From Sclerurus mexicanus (Eukaryota; Chordata; Aves; Passeriformes; Furnariidae): a stretch of DNA of 64,000 nucleotides. The position numbers and the translations under genes were made by a program. The DNA lies in contig VWZF01005684.1 of NCBI GenBank assembly GCA_013396755.1, positions 520,601 through 584,600 of the forward strand, in the 5' to 3' direction. The notes beneath the pieces were generated by a model. The model was not told where the DNA came from and did not search any database. It saw nothing but the letters and a program-made list of their open reading frames with translations. Of the stretch, positions 23,721-37,250 are shown in pieces. How positions within the stretch are numbered: position 1 is the first letter of the stretch; every line of letters begins with the position of its first letter.

Positions 23721-26700
23721 GTCCCTAAAGAAAATGTACTACATTTATGTTATTCTTGACATATATTGTCTAGGCCTTGGCATTTTCATCACTGGAGGTC
23801 TTTGCATCCTCTGTGTTTACCACAAGGAAACATCTGCCCTATATACTCCTTTCTGAATTCTAAGCCCATTACTTTCTGAGCCACCCACAACAAATAAAAA
23901 AAGTTAAACATTTTTAAAAAATCAATATTTCTTTTGTCTTGTCAGAAGCATTTTGCATATTTTAAGCCCATTCCACTTCTGTCCACCCCCAGCTCCTGGG
24001 TCCATATATGCTATGGACCATGCATTTGGTCTTTATCCCTCTTGGGGACTCCACTGAAAGACCATGGACCTCTGTCAGCTTGCAAGCTGGTTCTCTTTCC
24101 TAGGAGTTGAGGCATCTGGGTGTTGACAGAAGGCAAAGGGGAAAGGATGTGACTTGTCCATAGAGCCCAAAATGGCCACGGTCTGCAGCCAGACCATGGG
24201 ATGGAGAAAGGACTTTCTGACTCTCACCATATCCATATATGACCTGCAGAAACACACTCCAAAGGCACCATGGTACTAATTGCTGTGGCAAGATCTGAAT
24301 TTTATGAGATAAATGCTCCTTCTAGACACTGTAAGTGAAAATAATAAAGTTTTGGTCTCTCCTTTGCTAAATGTTTCCCTTGTACAGTTCAGTGCCGTAA
24401 TAACTATGGTTCCACACAAATCAGTCTGACTTATCCACCTGAGTGGTTTTTTTCTTTTAAAAAAAAAAAAGTCAACCACAAACCAGTAGCTTGTTTTCCT
24501 GGATTCATTTTGTTTCGCTCCCATTACCTGAATTCAACTGACACAAGGAAAACAGCAGGGCTCCCAGGCTGGTAAAGGGACTTACTCCTTGCATTTCTGC
24601 CAGGATCTTGGATTGATTCCAGGGATAAACTGCAACATCTCCCAGGGTCTTCTGAAGTTTCATGGGGAGATCACAGGTGCCAGATATTGTATCTATAAAC
24701 ACACAAGTCTACATATTAATGTCCCCTCTCAAGCCAGGAACTTGGTGCTGGGTGGACCAGCCCAGAGGCTCAGAGGACAGGAAATCTTTAGTTAGATTGA
24801 ACCAGGAGTCACAAAAACCTTTAAGTTCCTCAGCACAACTGATTTCTAGTTAATGTAAACTCCGTTTGCAAATATTTTATGACTCTTACTCTCCCTGTCT
24901 TCTTAATCTGCTGTCTGTTATGCACTGAGGGCTTTTTGAGTAGGTTTGTAGGAGCAGTACCACCTACTTGAAAGGCAATCATTTGCTAACAGAGAAAGAG
25001 GAAAGCCCAGATCTAGTATACACAGAACAATTTTAATTTGAATTGGAGTAGCTGGTGGAAATAACACCAAGCCCATGAAAACAGATTCAGAGAACCAGCA
25101 CCTGAGCAACAAGTGATTGTTGATCTTTTAATGCTGTGAAAGGATACATTAAAATATTTCCTGGGAGGATAAGATAATGGAAAATGAAGGGACTGAAGGG
25201 AAATTGGAGTTCTGTCATCTTTTGCGTGATGTTTTTTATTTTGAACCCAAATATAAGTAAGAATGTACAGATTCAAAGGGCACAATAAGATACAAAGGAC
25301 AGAAATTATTGTCTGTTTATTATTAACTACGTAATTGCAACCCAGTTTTTTTCAATGCCATTTGCAAACCATGTGTGACTGATAGAAACTAGATGCGATT
25401 ACTCATCTGTTTCTGGGACTTATCTCTGTGTTATTTGTTTCATGAAAAGTAAGTCCAAAAATGTCCAAAAAAAATTAAAAATGGCAGGTATTAATAGGTA
25501 CAGCTACTTTTGTATACCAGGGGCTTCTGACAAAACATAGAGTCCATACATGAAATAAGGCTCTGGAGATATTCCAATGCATCCACAGTCATTAATTAAA
25601 TCCTTTATGTTGTTCTTATAAGATGAATGTCAGGAAAGCAACAGCAAAATCATCACTGGAAACAAGACATCAGTAAGGATAAGAGTATGTATATGCCAAA
25701 AAACCCCATTGGATTGCCTGTACATATACACATAGCTTTACAGCTATAAACAGTTATTCCTGCCAAAAGGAAAGTTCTAAATTATTTGTGTAGTGTCTAG
25801 TTTTACCCACAGCCTTTCTGAAAGTATATTCCTTTCAGCTTGCTCCAATATGTCAGAAAGTAAAGAACACAGTCCTGACTACTCAGAATCAATATAAATT
25901 TTTACTGTTGAACCAAGATATGCTCAACAGTCTCTCTTTTAGGTCTTCTCAATAAATGCTTGCCCTTCTAAATTATTTGTTTTTACATTATATTTTGATA
26001 AACTCAGTAAAAAAAGACTTTCATGTGCTGAATGTCTTCAAAGCCTTCATCAGTTTTGTTTCAAGTAAAGAGTTTGATGGAGTGTGGTAACTGTCAGTGG
26101 AAGAGAAAAATAGAGTAAGGAAATAAACATAAATCTGAAATATTGATATAGGTTAATATATTAAAAAATATGTTTTTCAGACTCTTAAGCCCTTTGCTAT
26201 CACTTAAAATACAATAGAGAAGGTGTATCACCAGAGACAAAATACTTCCCTCCCTTTCAGGCAAAGAATTAATTCAGAAGAAATAAAAAATAAAACACAA
26301 ATAACCACAATAATGTTCTTTCCTCTCAATGATCAAAGAAAAACTGTATCTCACCAGCAATGAAGCACCTTAATTCCTCAGTGTCTTCTCAAAAATGGTT
26401 GGTTCTTTTTTTTTTCATTTTCTTTTTTTTTTCCAAAGGCTACTTTGAAACAAACTAGCATTGAGGTTCAGAAATATATACATGTTGAATTTCTCTGTGG
26501 ACCTGCTTGCAACATCAGTTTTGACTATCCCAAAACTCTAAGGGGCACATCTTTCCTCCTTCTGGGAAATTACACTTACTATGTCTCTTGCTCTTATTTT
26601 GATTCAGTTAAACCCTCATTTAAAATAACCATCTTGATCCATCTATCTCTACATAAATGTATCTGACTCAGAACTTATGCTTGCCAACAGTAATTCTGCA

Positions 26701-27789
26701 GAAAACCAGAAGCCTTACTGCAAAAAAGGCCTTCCATTTGATATTGCTGATACAGAAAGAGTGCCATCAACACACTGCTCTACAAAATTATCACTAAGTC
26801 ATTGGAACAGAACCCAAAATGTTACTTACAAGCCCCACCAGCATTGCACACACAGTCTCAGGAAATAAAAAGTTAAGATTGGCAATAGGAACAAAGTCTG
26901 ATATTCTTCATTGCATGTTATTTGCTCAGCAATGTCCTTGAATGCTGAAGACAGTTGATGTCCCTCATTGGAATTTATATTTTGTCGTTAGTTTATGGAA
27001 TACTGCAATATCCCAGCAAGGGTTATAGATCTTTCTCCTTCATCTCAGAGGTAAACTGTGTGATGAACGTGAAAGCATCTTCCAGGCATCGCCACATGTG
27101 ACCTGACAGATCGTCCTAAGCCAGCTGGACATAAGTCACCTCCAGATCTAGCATATACATAAATCCTCCCAAAAGTCAGAACTGACAAGGCTGAGTAAGG
27201 CTGATTAGTGAAGTCAATGCTGGGTGAATAGGGCTAAGGTACATTTAAATCCCACCAAGGATCTGTGCCAAGTGCTGCTGCCTGTGTGTCATGCAGTTGT
27301 AAAGACTCAGGCCATCAGTTTAGCCATCTGTACATTACAGTGATGACTCGGACATGGTATCTATCTTTCACTGCATGCCTTTCTCTTTCCAAATACTGAT
27401 TTAATCAAATATATAACTGGCTGCTCATCCCCATGCTAAACACCAGCAGCTTGCCATACTTCATGTTTCACAAGAAAAAGAAATATTCAGTTTCCCAGTG
27501 AAATTCACCAAATCACACCACCAGTCACTTCACTATATTCCATTGGGGCTTTTAACATGCAGATGCCACCACTACTTTGGGGGCACAACTCATCAGTGAG
27601 TTACTCTGATATCCTGTGGATATGAATGTATATCACAAGCCACAGTTCAAACAGGTAGCTCCCTATGGAGAAAAATAAATCAAGATAGTGTTTGACAAGC
27701 AGCAGAGTGTCTACACAAGGCTGTTGTCTTCATGATTATTTACCATTCTGTTAATCAGCAGTGATCTTATATTAGCTTTACGAACACTG
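23721..27789. other. AT-rich intergenic DNA, nothing recognised
   Basis: Only short chance frames are present. Homopolymer tracts occur at about 24460-24471 (A) and 26405-26432 (two T runs). No RNA gene or mobile element was recognised. Confidence 0.5.
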
Positions 27790-28370
27790 AGACACGTGAG
27801 CACTGGGCTGAGCACAGTATCTACAGAAGACCATAAGAAACACCTAAACTCCATGATGACTTTCCATTGACAACTACCTTTGTTACCTGTCAGCTAGACA
27901 GATCTTAATCTATTTAACACGTGTTTCATTGACATGGTATGGTGATAGGAGTTTTTAAAATCAGAAAAGCTTGCTGTACAAAATCAAATGCCTTTTAAAT
28001 TTCTAAGTGCATTTACTGTATCAGCCATATTTGTCATCATCAAAGAATAAAACCAAGTTTTATTAACAAATACTTATTTTGCATTAAACCATGCTGATCA
28101 GTATTAATTTTATCCTGATCTTTTTGATTATTTATGAACTCCTATGACCACAGGGTGTTGTCTTAATTTGCCATAACATGAAACCCACTCTACTATTTTG
28201 CAGCCCTTGTCACATACCCTCTTGGCATCTCAGAATAACAGGAGGCACGTTCTTTTTTCTGGAACTTTTCCTGCATTTCTAAAATTTTTTGAAAACAAAC
28301 ATTGCTGAGGATGTAATTTTTCTGCTTGCTTTTTCAGATCACTTTCATATGCATTTGGAGAATCTGATAG
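27790..28370 (-). mobile_element. Ancient CR1/L3-type LINE, ORF2 reverse transcriptase relic
   Basis: Read as reverse complement, this segment follows ORF2 of the ancient CR1/L3 group. The stretch aaggcatttg (complement of 27986-27995) stands where the RT catalytic 'KAFD' segment is normally encoded. Upstream in the element's sense are the 'catgctgat' stretch (28089-28097 on plus) and a ctggaacttttcctg stretch (28259-28273), typical of the region between endonuclease and RT. Downstream are blocks around 27795-27935 (agcacagtatctacagaag and tgacaactacctttg). Many stops and indels show it is inactive. The family call rests on remembered consensus features; the exact family needs alignment. Confidence 0.65.
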
Positions 28371-31300
28371 AGGTGTGGTTTGGTTTTTGGTTTTTTTATA
28401 TTTTGGAGAGAATCTTTAACTTTGTTAATTGCTAATCACAATATGTATCACAGTACATCATTATTTATACTGTAGTCTGTCTAAGCAACTAAGCTCATTT
28501 TAAGAGCAAAATTTATTTGGTCTAGGAAATTATGGGGGATAATTGGAAAAAAAAGCATGTACTATTTCTCTATGTAAGATCATCTGCCACAGAATGGTGA
28601 GGGGGAAAGAGAAGTCCACCCTCCCAGTACCACTGAGGCACTGAGCAGAACAGGTGACTTCGATTTCTTCTATTCCACGTGGGGAAGAGGAAGCAGTGCA
28701 ATAAGGCTAAATTTGTTCCTATTACAAACTAAGATTTTTTTTTTTAGCATATAGGGGGAAATATAACCAAACAATGTTGATTTACTTACAGATTATTTCT
28801 CTTTCCTGTATTTTACATCAGTGTTACGTAATTTCTGATCTGAAAAAGTCTCTGGACATATAAGTTTAACTTCAATATCAGGGGCAGACCAGCTAAAACA
28901 GAGGAAGCTTCTTGAAAGAGAATATAGTGAAATATGTGCACAATTGGACCAGTGTTGTTAGTAAATGACTTTTACCTTCACTCACAAAACAAATATATAA
29001 TGTATGTTTATCATATAAGTTAAACATGTCATTTTCAGAGGTGTTTCTAAACTCTGAACTTATAGTTCTATGCTGCTGTTCATCTTTTAATGACCTGAAT
29101 CTCCTTTTTTACTCAATTTAGGAAATTTTCTAAATGAAAACAGTTTCAATATGGAAAACAAAGATTATCTGAAAACATTGGAATAACACTTTTTATTGTT
29201 AAATAAACCAATTTTTCTGAATAAATTAGACTCAGAATCTCTGGTACCTTTTTTTTTCTTTAAAAGGTCTCTATTTTGGAAAATATTAGCTCTCTGTTTA
29301 CAGAAGAATCAACTCACTATAGCAACAACTAGCATGAGGGCATTGAAATCCATCTATGATATATTTTGTGTATGCCCAATAAATTACTATTAATCAGCCA
29401 TTTTAATAGCTGCTATTTTTCACTATAAATTCTTGTAATGTGTCACAAATTGGTTTTTTGTTTTTTTTGGTTTTTTTGTGTCCTAAAACTGATTTCATAG
29501 CCAGCCTTTTACTTAATAAAAAAGGATATTCAGATACTATATTTGGCAAGAGACAGTACAACAAATCCATGACTGATTCATTAAGGTTTAAAATTAAATC
29601 TTTTCAGGCCAAAGCATGCTGTCCAAAAATATCTGTGTTTCAGTAGGTGGAATTATGAACATCATCGGTTTCAGAATATGAAGTCTCAATGGAAAAAGAA
29701 TCCCCAAAAAGATTCATTGTTTTAAAAAGAAACAAGGACCAATTCAAAGGCCTCCTTTTATCCCTCTGAACAACAAATTTCAAAATAAATAGCATTTAAT
29801 ATTAGGACTTTTAGTCTTAAAATTGTCTTTATTATTGAGCAGGCAGAGCTGTCATGTATGAAATGCTGAGAGCCCAAATCTGGGGAAGCACACCTTCTGA
29901 CAAAGAAATACTCTACTGGCTTTTCTATTGTCTTTAAGGTTGCAAAATCACCCAGTTTCAAGAATTTCCTATAAATATAATAAGTGCTGTTATTATCAGG
30001 AAAATTACATATGTTCTGATATTAAATTTTAAATGGTGAATGTCTTGAAAGCAAATAAAGATCTTTCTTCTTTCTCTGGAAAAAAAAAATTAAAGGCTAG
30101 AAAAAATTATAAACCTTATTTAGCTTCCTTGGATTTAATTTTTTCTGATTTCATGGGGGGAGGGAGGGGAGAATCCCACTAGCAGTGGTAATTGCATAAA
30201 TGCTATAGGAAAAAAAAGGAATGGATGAATAAAATAATTCAAGCAGTGACGTCTACTACCTGGACCAGATTAGTTTGCTGCAAATCTAATTCGCATGAGA
30301 TACCATTAAATATAGGGGGAAATGCAACTTATGCCCAGAACAGCTTATAGATATATAGCTCAACTACAAGTAAAAGTATGTGAATAAGTGGAAATTATTA
30401 TTAAAGGAAATTATTATTTATGGGCTTTATATTTAAAAAAATAAGTAATTTTGAAGATGTTACGTTTCATTTTTATTTAATTTCCTTTCCTGCTTTCTTG
30501 TGTTACTTCTATAGTATGGAAGTTTGCCTCTTCCAACATGATGATCTAAGCAGCTTGTGGGCACATATTTTGATCCATTATAAAGTTCTGTGCACATTAT
30601 TCGAAATTAAAGTGTTATTATGAATATTCTCAATAGCAGTGAAATCTCAACACCTCTAAGAGATCAACCAAGGTGTACTTGTGATACACTTATAAGATTA
30701 CTTATTCATCATGCTTCTATTCAATACAATAAAAAATAAGGTGCATTATGTTAGAAAGCATTTTATTGTCTTCTTCTGTATCTCATTTTATGCCTAAACT
30801 AGTAAATGGACTTCTTTCTAATGACATAGCCGTGTTATTATCAAAGTGCATATTGCACTGCCCAAGATGAAAGCAGCATGTTTGGAAATCCAATTACAAA
30901 TTCTTTCAATCAAAAATACTGTGAATGCATTTGAATATTTTTTGACCTAAAAGAATTAAAACTACAGGTATGCTATGTATTTAACATGTAGATGCTTTTT
31001 TCAACTTTCCATTTCTAGCTTCACCTGAAAACACAGCTAAGTCAAATTCAAGTAACTCTGGCAGTTCTGAACATAGCATTACTTTTCCACAATAGGAAAA
31101 ACTACTCACTTTTTACATATGGTGCCCATGAATAAAACACTTGAGACACTAACTGTTCAACCCAGAAATTGAAATTTATCTGTCATTGTCAGGGATGCTG
31201 CTTCTGTACTTCACGAGAAAAGGAATAAAAGAAGGCAGGCATGAACGAAGCTTACTTTTCTTCAAATGCCAACGTGCAAAATTAAAGCTGAAGTGAACAC

Positions 31301-34300
31301 CTATTTGAAGAAATAATGGTGTAAAAGTAACAATTTGAACACCTGAAGTTTCAGATTCGAGTGATGTCCGTATCACTGTGTTCAGACTTAGAGAAAAACT
31401 ACAACCTTCCACCTGCCAGCCCTGCCAAATTCAAACAAGATGGATGGACAGGCCACACTTTCCCCGTCCTCATTGGTAATAATGCTACTGCAAGCCAGAT
31501 CAGTCTCTCAGTTACATTTCTTCAGCTCCCCATTACGTTTGCTATTAAATTCTTGGTAACACCTTTTACTAGAAGTAGTTTTTCTGGTCACATATAAAAG
31601 AAAAGAAAACTTTTGCCTTGGTTGAAGATGGTAGCAGCAGCGGACTGCCCTTTCACTTTTCATACTCAAACTGAGTGTAAGCTAAGTACTCCAACTCGGG
31701 ATTCACATGACCTACTTTAGATGTCAGTTTTAAAAGGACATGCTATTTTTACTAGTTGGTTTAACTGTTTTCCAAGCCAAGCAATATAGTTTACATAGCA
31801 GAAGTCATTTGTTTAACAACTAATAAGGGGCTGTTTTTAAATCTAAGGGAAAAATAACTGTAGCTATGAAAGCAAAACACATCAGAATCTGAAAACTCTT
31901 TTAAAAATAAAAAAAAAAAGGAAAAGACCCTGCAATGTAAATTTATTCTTGCTTTCTCCAAAAGCAGTATCTTAAATTTTTCCTGCTCCTTACCTACTAC
32001 CAATAGGTGCAAACTAACACAGAAAGTCAACAGAAACATTGTTTGATTAATGTAAAATGAGCTATTATGTTGCACACATCTCTAAGATTTTCTCTCAATG
32101 TCTGCTTTCTTCTGCATATTAAAACCAGACACACGGCTGAGTCAAAATGCTGTTTGGATAGACCATTTGTTTTCTGAACTTTTCTACTTACTATAATGTT
32201 TCCTTGAAAGTTGCCACACCTGGCACAAGAGTGGGGCTTGATCTGTTCTTTAAGCAGAAAGATGACAGACACAGATGTAACACTATGTCATGGTCTACCT
32301 ATGGAACAGACATAGCTTCAATATATTCTGCAATTTTTCCAGTTCCATATCTCAGAAAATAATAGCAGAAAATAAGAATTGACTAACACAATTACGTGTT
32401 CAGAGACAGTCTCACGTTCTTCTTGAACAGGCAATTAAGACCTTCAAAAAAATCCAAGCTCTGCTGAGGGCAATGATGTCAGTGAGTGGCAAAGACTTGA
32501 TTCCAGCACCGTTTGTAAATTATGTTTTTTAAGTATTTCATAGACACAGCATTCCTTATATGCTGTGTGGCTGTAATGCTTTTCTGACATCAGTTGTATT
32601 TGAGAGACAATAAGATTAAATATTTCTACTATTTTTCAGTATGTGAGCAACAGAACCAGTAAAGCATCATTGGCTCCACTAGAGAGAGCTCTTGTGCTAA
32701 CATAATTATATTAATAAACATAATTATATGTTTGAAATCAGTGGAATTATCTATGGAGGAAGATGCGTTGTTACATACACACAAGAAGAGTTAGCAGAAT
32801 CTGGTGTTGGATGGCCATGTTCCCATGATTTACAAAATGTACACTGCAAGTTGTTCCCTTTGTGCTCACCTTTGCAAAGTGTTCTTGGATAGATTGTTTT
32901 CAATTTTCATGTTGAATTTTTCACATTACTCTGGCTACTCTGGCTGTGGAAAAAAAGAATCCCAAACCACAGATTCCGGCCCCAAACCAAATTATGCCCT
33001 TCCAAAAGGCATTTGCAGCTTTCTTGACTTGAAGGCCAGTGTTCAGCATAAATTCAGATATTTCCAAGTTGTTAAAGTGACTGTAATCCTATTGAAATTC
33101 CACTGAGAATAAGCAGAGAATGGAGCATAATTGGGTACAATATGCTGAGGTGCGTCCTACAAAGCCCTCAGTACACTTAGAGCTATGGCAGACAGGACTG
33201 GAATCCCCACTCAAGGCTGTTTCAAGGAAAAACACAAAATATTATCACTGAAGGAGTAGGAAGAGATTAGGAAAGTTTTGACATAATCCCAGTAGAGTTT
33301 AGATTTTAGTTATAATCACTCATCTGTCCTAATCCTACAAAGTGGATTAATACAGAAGGATGGAAGAACTACTGAAGCATGCACAAAAGGTACAGAGAAG
33401 CCCATTGATTGAAGGAACTAAGCTTCCTTTTCTAGTCTGTTTCCCACTGCAATTGTTGTACCTAGTTTTATGCTTTCAAATTTTAATTTCTTTGTTGAAA
33501 ATGCACAGATTTGTTTTGCTATTTTTTTATCGATCCTTTGGGAACAATAAGAACCGAATTGTATTCTTACTTACCTGAAATATCCTGACTTCAATAATAC
33601 TTGAATAGAGTACTAGATCTAAGACTGAGTTTATATGGTCTAAAAAGCAAAAAATGTTGCATGTCTTCTTACTATATAGTACACCAAAAGTCCATCTGAG
33701 TCTCTCCAATAGATCTGTAACTTTTTGATCAATAAGAAAGCACTGTTCTATTAAAGGAAGCATTAAATTACCAGTGCACTTTATTTCTCCCACCCCCGCC
33801 TTCATCACTGATTCTCCTGTTCTCACTTGCTGCATATCTTTGAGTTGAAAGGCTGCTTAACCCCTGGCATCCCTCTCGTTCTGTTATTTGTTCAACTCCT
33901 ACTTACCACAATGAAGACTTTGGGGAGTCATCATATCAGAAGTCTGTCTTCAAACTTAAATACACAAGTGCTTTGGGTATCCTATTTCAAATCGAATCTA
34001 CTACGTTCCCCTAATAGGTACAAATACTGTAAAACAAGCTCTCTTACTTTTTTTTTTTTTAACTGAGTCATTAGAGAATTCTTTAGTGCACTGGCACAAA
34101 ATACAAATTTATTTGACTGATTGCTTCTGCTCATATCTCTTCTTTTAAAAAGCATTACCATCATGTATATATCAGTCCAGTGCCGTATATATCACATATA
34201 TCAGTCCAGTACCTTTAAATTTATGTTTTACAACCTAGTATGCAAAAACAAAACATTTTTCCTGGCTCCATATATGAACATAAGAGAATGTGACAGTAAA

Positions 34301-36429
34301 TTACTTACATCAAATAACTCAGTAATTCGGTAATTCCTTGCACTTTTGGGTTGCTCTACAAGGAATTTCCACATGTACCCACTGAGATTCAACATTTATT
34401 TATATTCCTGACATAATTACCATAGCACATTTCATTCCAATACCTGTTAATCTGACAAGTTCTACTAACTTATAGATCAGAAAAGAAAACTCAAAGTCCT
34501 TTTCTTTATGTTTCTGCTATGCACTAAGCTGTATAATCTTGTTGTCACGTGAAATTAGCAGCAAAGAACCCCATGCAAGACACCCCTGACATGAACTGTA
34601 CATAGCTACAGTAAGACAGATACCTAATCACAAAAAAAACAGGTCATATATCCCCAGCTCCTGTACATGGCTTAGACATTCAGATAATTCCTCCTTCACA
34701 AGGTTTGTTGACAGTTGTTACACAATCAGAATTTGTTACTTTCTCATTTAATATAAGAGTTTTTTCTTTATTACCTTTGAGTGTTAATGAATTTACAAAA
34801 AAATAGTAATATTGAATGCAACTTAAAGGAGAGCTTCAGGCAGAGGATTATCCACCTGAGAGTCACATGTGAGAAAATACTAGCTTATTCAACTAGGTTA
34901 GTCCTCCATTTTCTAGTCTTAACAAATAATTCTGTGAAACTGCAGAATTAAAGGATTTCAACCTGCATAGTGATCCAGTACTTGGAAATGGTATAAACTG
35001 ACAAAGCAGGCAACCTTTAACAAAATGCATTCAAAGGCAACTAACATTTTCTTTATACACGCCAAATACGGATTTTCCTGTCTTCTGAGTGTTTAATTGA
35101 TTTCCTCAGTGCTACCTCAAATTTCACTGCAAGAATCAAAATGCTAGTACAAAGTGAGCAGTCAACTCACTTCCTAAGCCAAGGCAAGGCAGCTAACATT
35201 TCTCAAAATCCACTGAAGAAAAATGCTGATACCACATTTGATAAAAGTGACAGTGCTCGACCTCTTCCAGAACTTTGTAACACTGTCATCCTTTATTGAA
35301 GATAAAAGCGGGAGCAAAGCACCATACAGAATATTAACATGTCAATTCTTTCAGCTTCGGACAATAAAACATTTTGGTTTAAGGCTTGCACTTTTTGTTT
35401 TGTTTTTACATTGGGAATTACAGTTTTTCTTGGTTGTGTCATCTTTTTGTGGCTTTATGACCAACCACTAAGGCTGAGCTGTTAAACCCGGCTTTTGCTG
35501 ATAATGTGTTGTTACAGAGCAGCTGTTCATGAGTCAGGGAAACAGATTTAGTCCTAACAGAAAACTGACTTCATTGCAGGTCAGGTAGATTGTAAAATAC
35601 ATCAAATCATATTTTACTAAAATTTATTTGGAAATAAACAAAAGGGTTTACTGTTGTTTTTTCTTCCCATCAGTTCTCAAAATTTTAGCAAAACTTTCAT
35701 GGAAGCTAGTGACAGTGAAATGTCACTCGGCATAGACGTTGCATGTACTGAACTCTGAGACACACACATATTTTGATTCTTAAAATACCAGAATATTTTA
35801 AAAGTCAAAATCATGTGCTATCTATTTATAATGTGAACCAAATTCAAAAAGAGAAAAACTATTGAAAAGATTTGCTGAAGCATTTCTGTATTTAAGTGTT
35901 CATCAAACTGTTAAAAATAAATCTTCATTTCTTTTGAGTGTGAGTAGTCTGAGCATGCTATGTCATCTCTAATGGAAAAGTCAGGTCATTTACTCAGGTA
36001 TGATGCACTTACTACTGAAAAAAACATGATGATTTGTCTCTTTTTATTACATATTATTCAGATAATGATAAATAATTAAGTTATTTAGAATCACGGAACT
36101 TGTGACATTACTAAAGTAAACAGAGATGATAATATGAATGGATTTGGAATACTTTGCTTAGATTTTTTATTATCCCAAAAGATTTCACAGAAGTTGAAAA
36201 GATGCAAATAATTTTCAAAACTGTAAAAATTTCATTCTAACACTGAAAAATTATCAGTTATTTTAAGATCATTGTAAGACAAAAGACAGTCCATGATTTA
36301 ATTACAGATCAGAATTAATTTCCAGTTCCTTTATAGCTGAGGTTACTTTATAATCTGTAGATGACTTTATGATATAACTACAGAAATTACCTTGTCATAG
36401 AAAGATTAAATGAAAAACACAGCTAAGGC
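28371..36429. other. AT-rich gene desert, nothing recognised
   Basis: About 8 kb with only short open frames (none above about 102 codons), T-rich tracts (28375-28400, 29450-29477, 34048-34060) and no recognisable gene, RNA or clear mobile element. Direct repeats of the aacataattatat type occur near 32699-32729. Confidence 0.5.
34167..34210. repeat. 15-bp direct repeat, two copies
   Basis: atatatcagtccagt occurs at 34167-34181 and again at 34196-34210, separated by 14 bp of AT-rich sequence. Confidence 0.85.
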
Positions 36430-36890
36430 AGGGTTCAGGTCTGGACTCCCAGGCATCCCTTCAGGTGTTTACAGGAAATGTCTGCACATAAGCAGGGTGT
36501 GGGGGAGGATCAGCTCCCTCTAAACTGAAGTAGATTTTGCCAGCAGAGCTGATAGCACACAGAGCCCCAAAAGCTCATTGCAGCTATTGAAGCCTGCCCT
36601 GCCACCAGCTGCTGCTCCAGTGAGGCACGGGTCTCCCTTCAACTTGTGCTAGATCTGTCAGATCTTTTGGATTAAGGTGGATGCCCACGTATAGTCAGAT
36701 GAAGGAGTCACAGAGCCCCACTGATTCTGACAGGTTGACTCTTGCTCACATGTGAGCATTTCCACTATCAATACACACTTCGGCTACTTGTCTGACTCTG
36801 GAGCTGCATCCCACCCACAGGCTCACCCAGCACATGTACCCTTCTTAGAAGGAATACCCTCCTACCTTAAACTTTTAATCAATAAACTGC
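36430..36890. other. GC-richer island in the desert, unidentified
   Basis: This stretch is clearly richer in G and C than its flanks and ends near an AATAAA hexamer (36881-36886). It could be an old LTR-like or other retroposed segment, but I see no matching terminal repeat, primer-binding site or coding frame, so I do not assign a family. Confidence 0.3.
36743..36758. other. Perfect 16-bp palindrome centred on CACATGTG
   Basis: The sequence tgctcacatgtgagca equals its own reverse complement. Its core contains both an E-box (CACATGTG) and the ACATGT word that resembles published Iroquois homeodomain preferences. Whether anything binds it is unknown. Confidence 0.75.
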
Positions 36891-37099
36891 TTCGCAGCCT
36901 AAAGTCTTCATATACCTGATAGTTTTTCTCACTTTCATTATATTACTTATGCTTGAATCTTCTTAAACCATATGAATTTCCTGAAGTTGTAAAACCTTTG
37001 GCCATTATATACTATTAGTATACTGCTCTGTTTCCAACCAACTTTCCTCTGCACTCACCTCTTGACGAAACTGTACACACCTCATTTTTATACTCCATC

Positions 37100-37250
37100 C
37101 CCACAAACCAGGTTTGTTTCTCATTGTTTCCATCTGGATTATTTTTGCTGTGCTCTAAATTTCTCTCAGGGACTTTTTAGTGATGTGAAATTCAGAACTG
37201 AAAGAATATCAGCTGCCACCAATACAGCTGCGTAAAGTGTTGTTCGTACT
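37100..37250 (-). mobile_element. Old CR1/L3-type LINE fragment, minus strand
   Basis: The ttttgctgtgctctaaattt block (37143-37163), the attcagaactg run near 37191-37201 and the following ccaccaatacagctgcgtaaag stretch parallel the reverse-complemented 3' ORF2 region of ancient CR1/L3 (the cagaactg / ccagtgc / agtagag succession). Strongly diverged. Confidence 0.5.
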
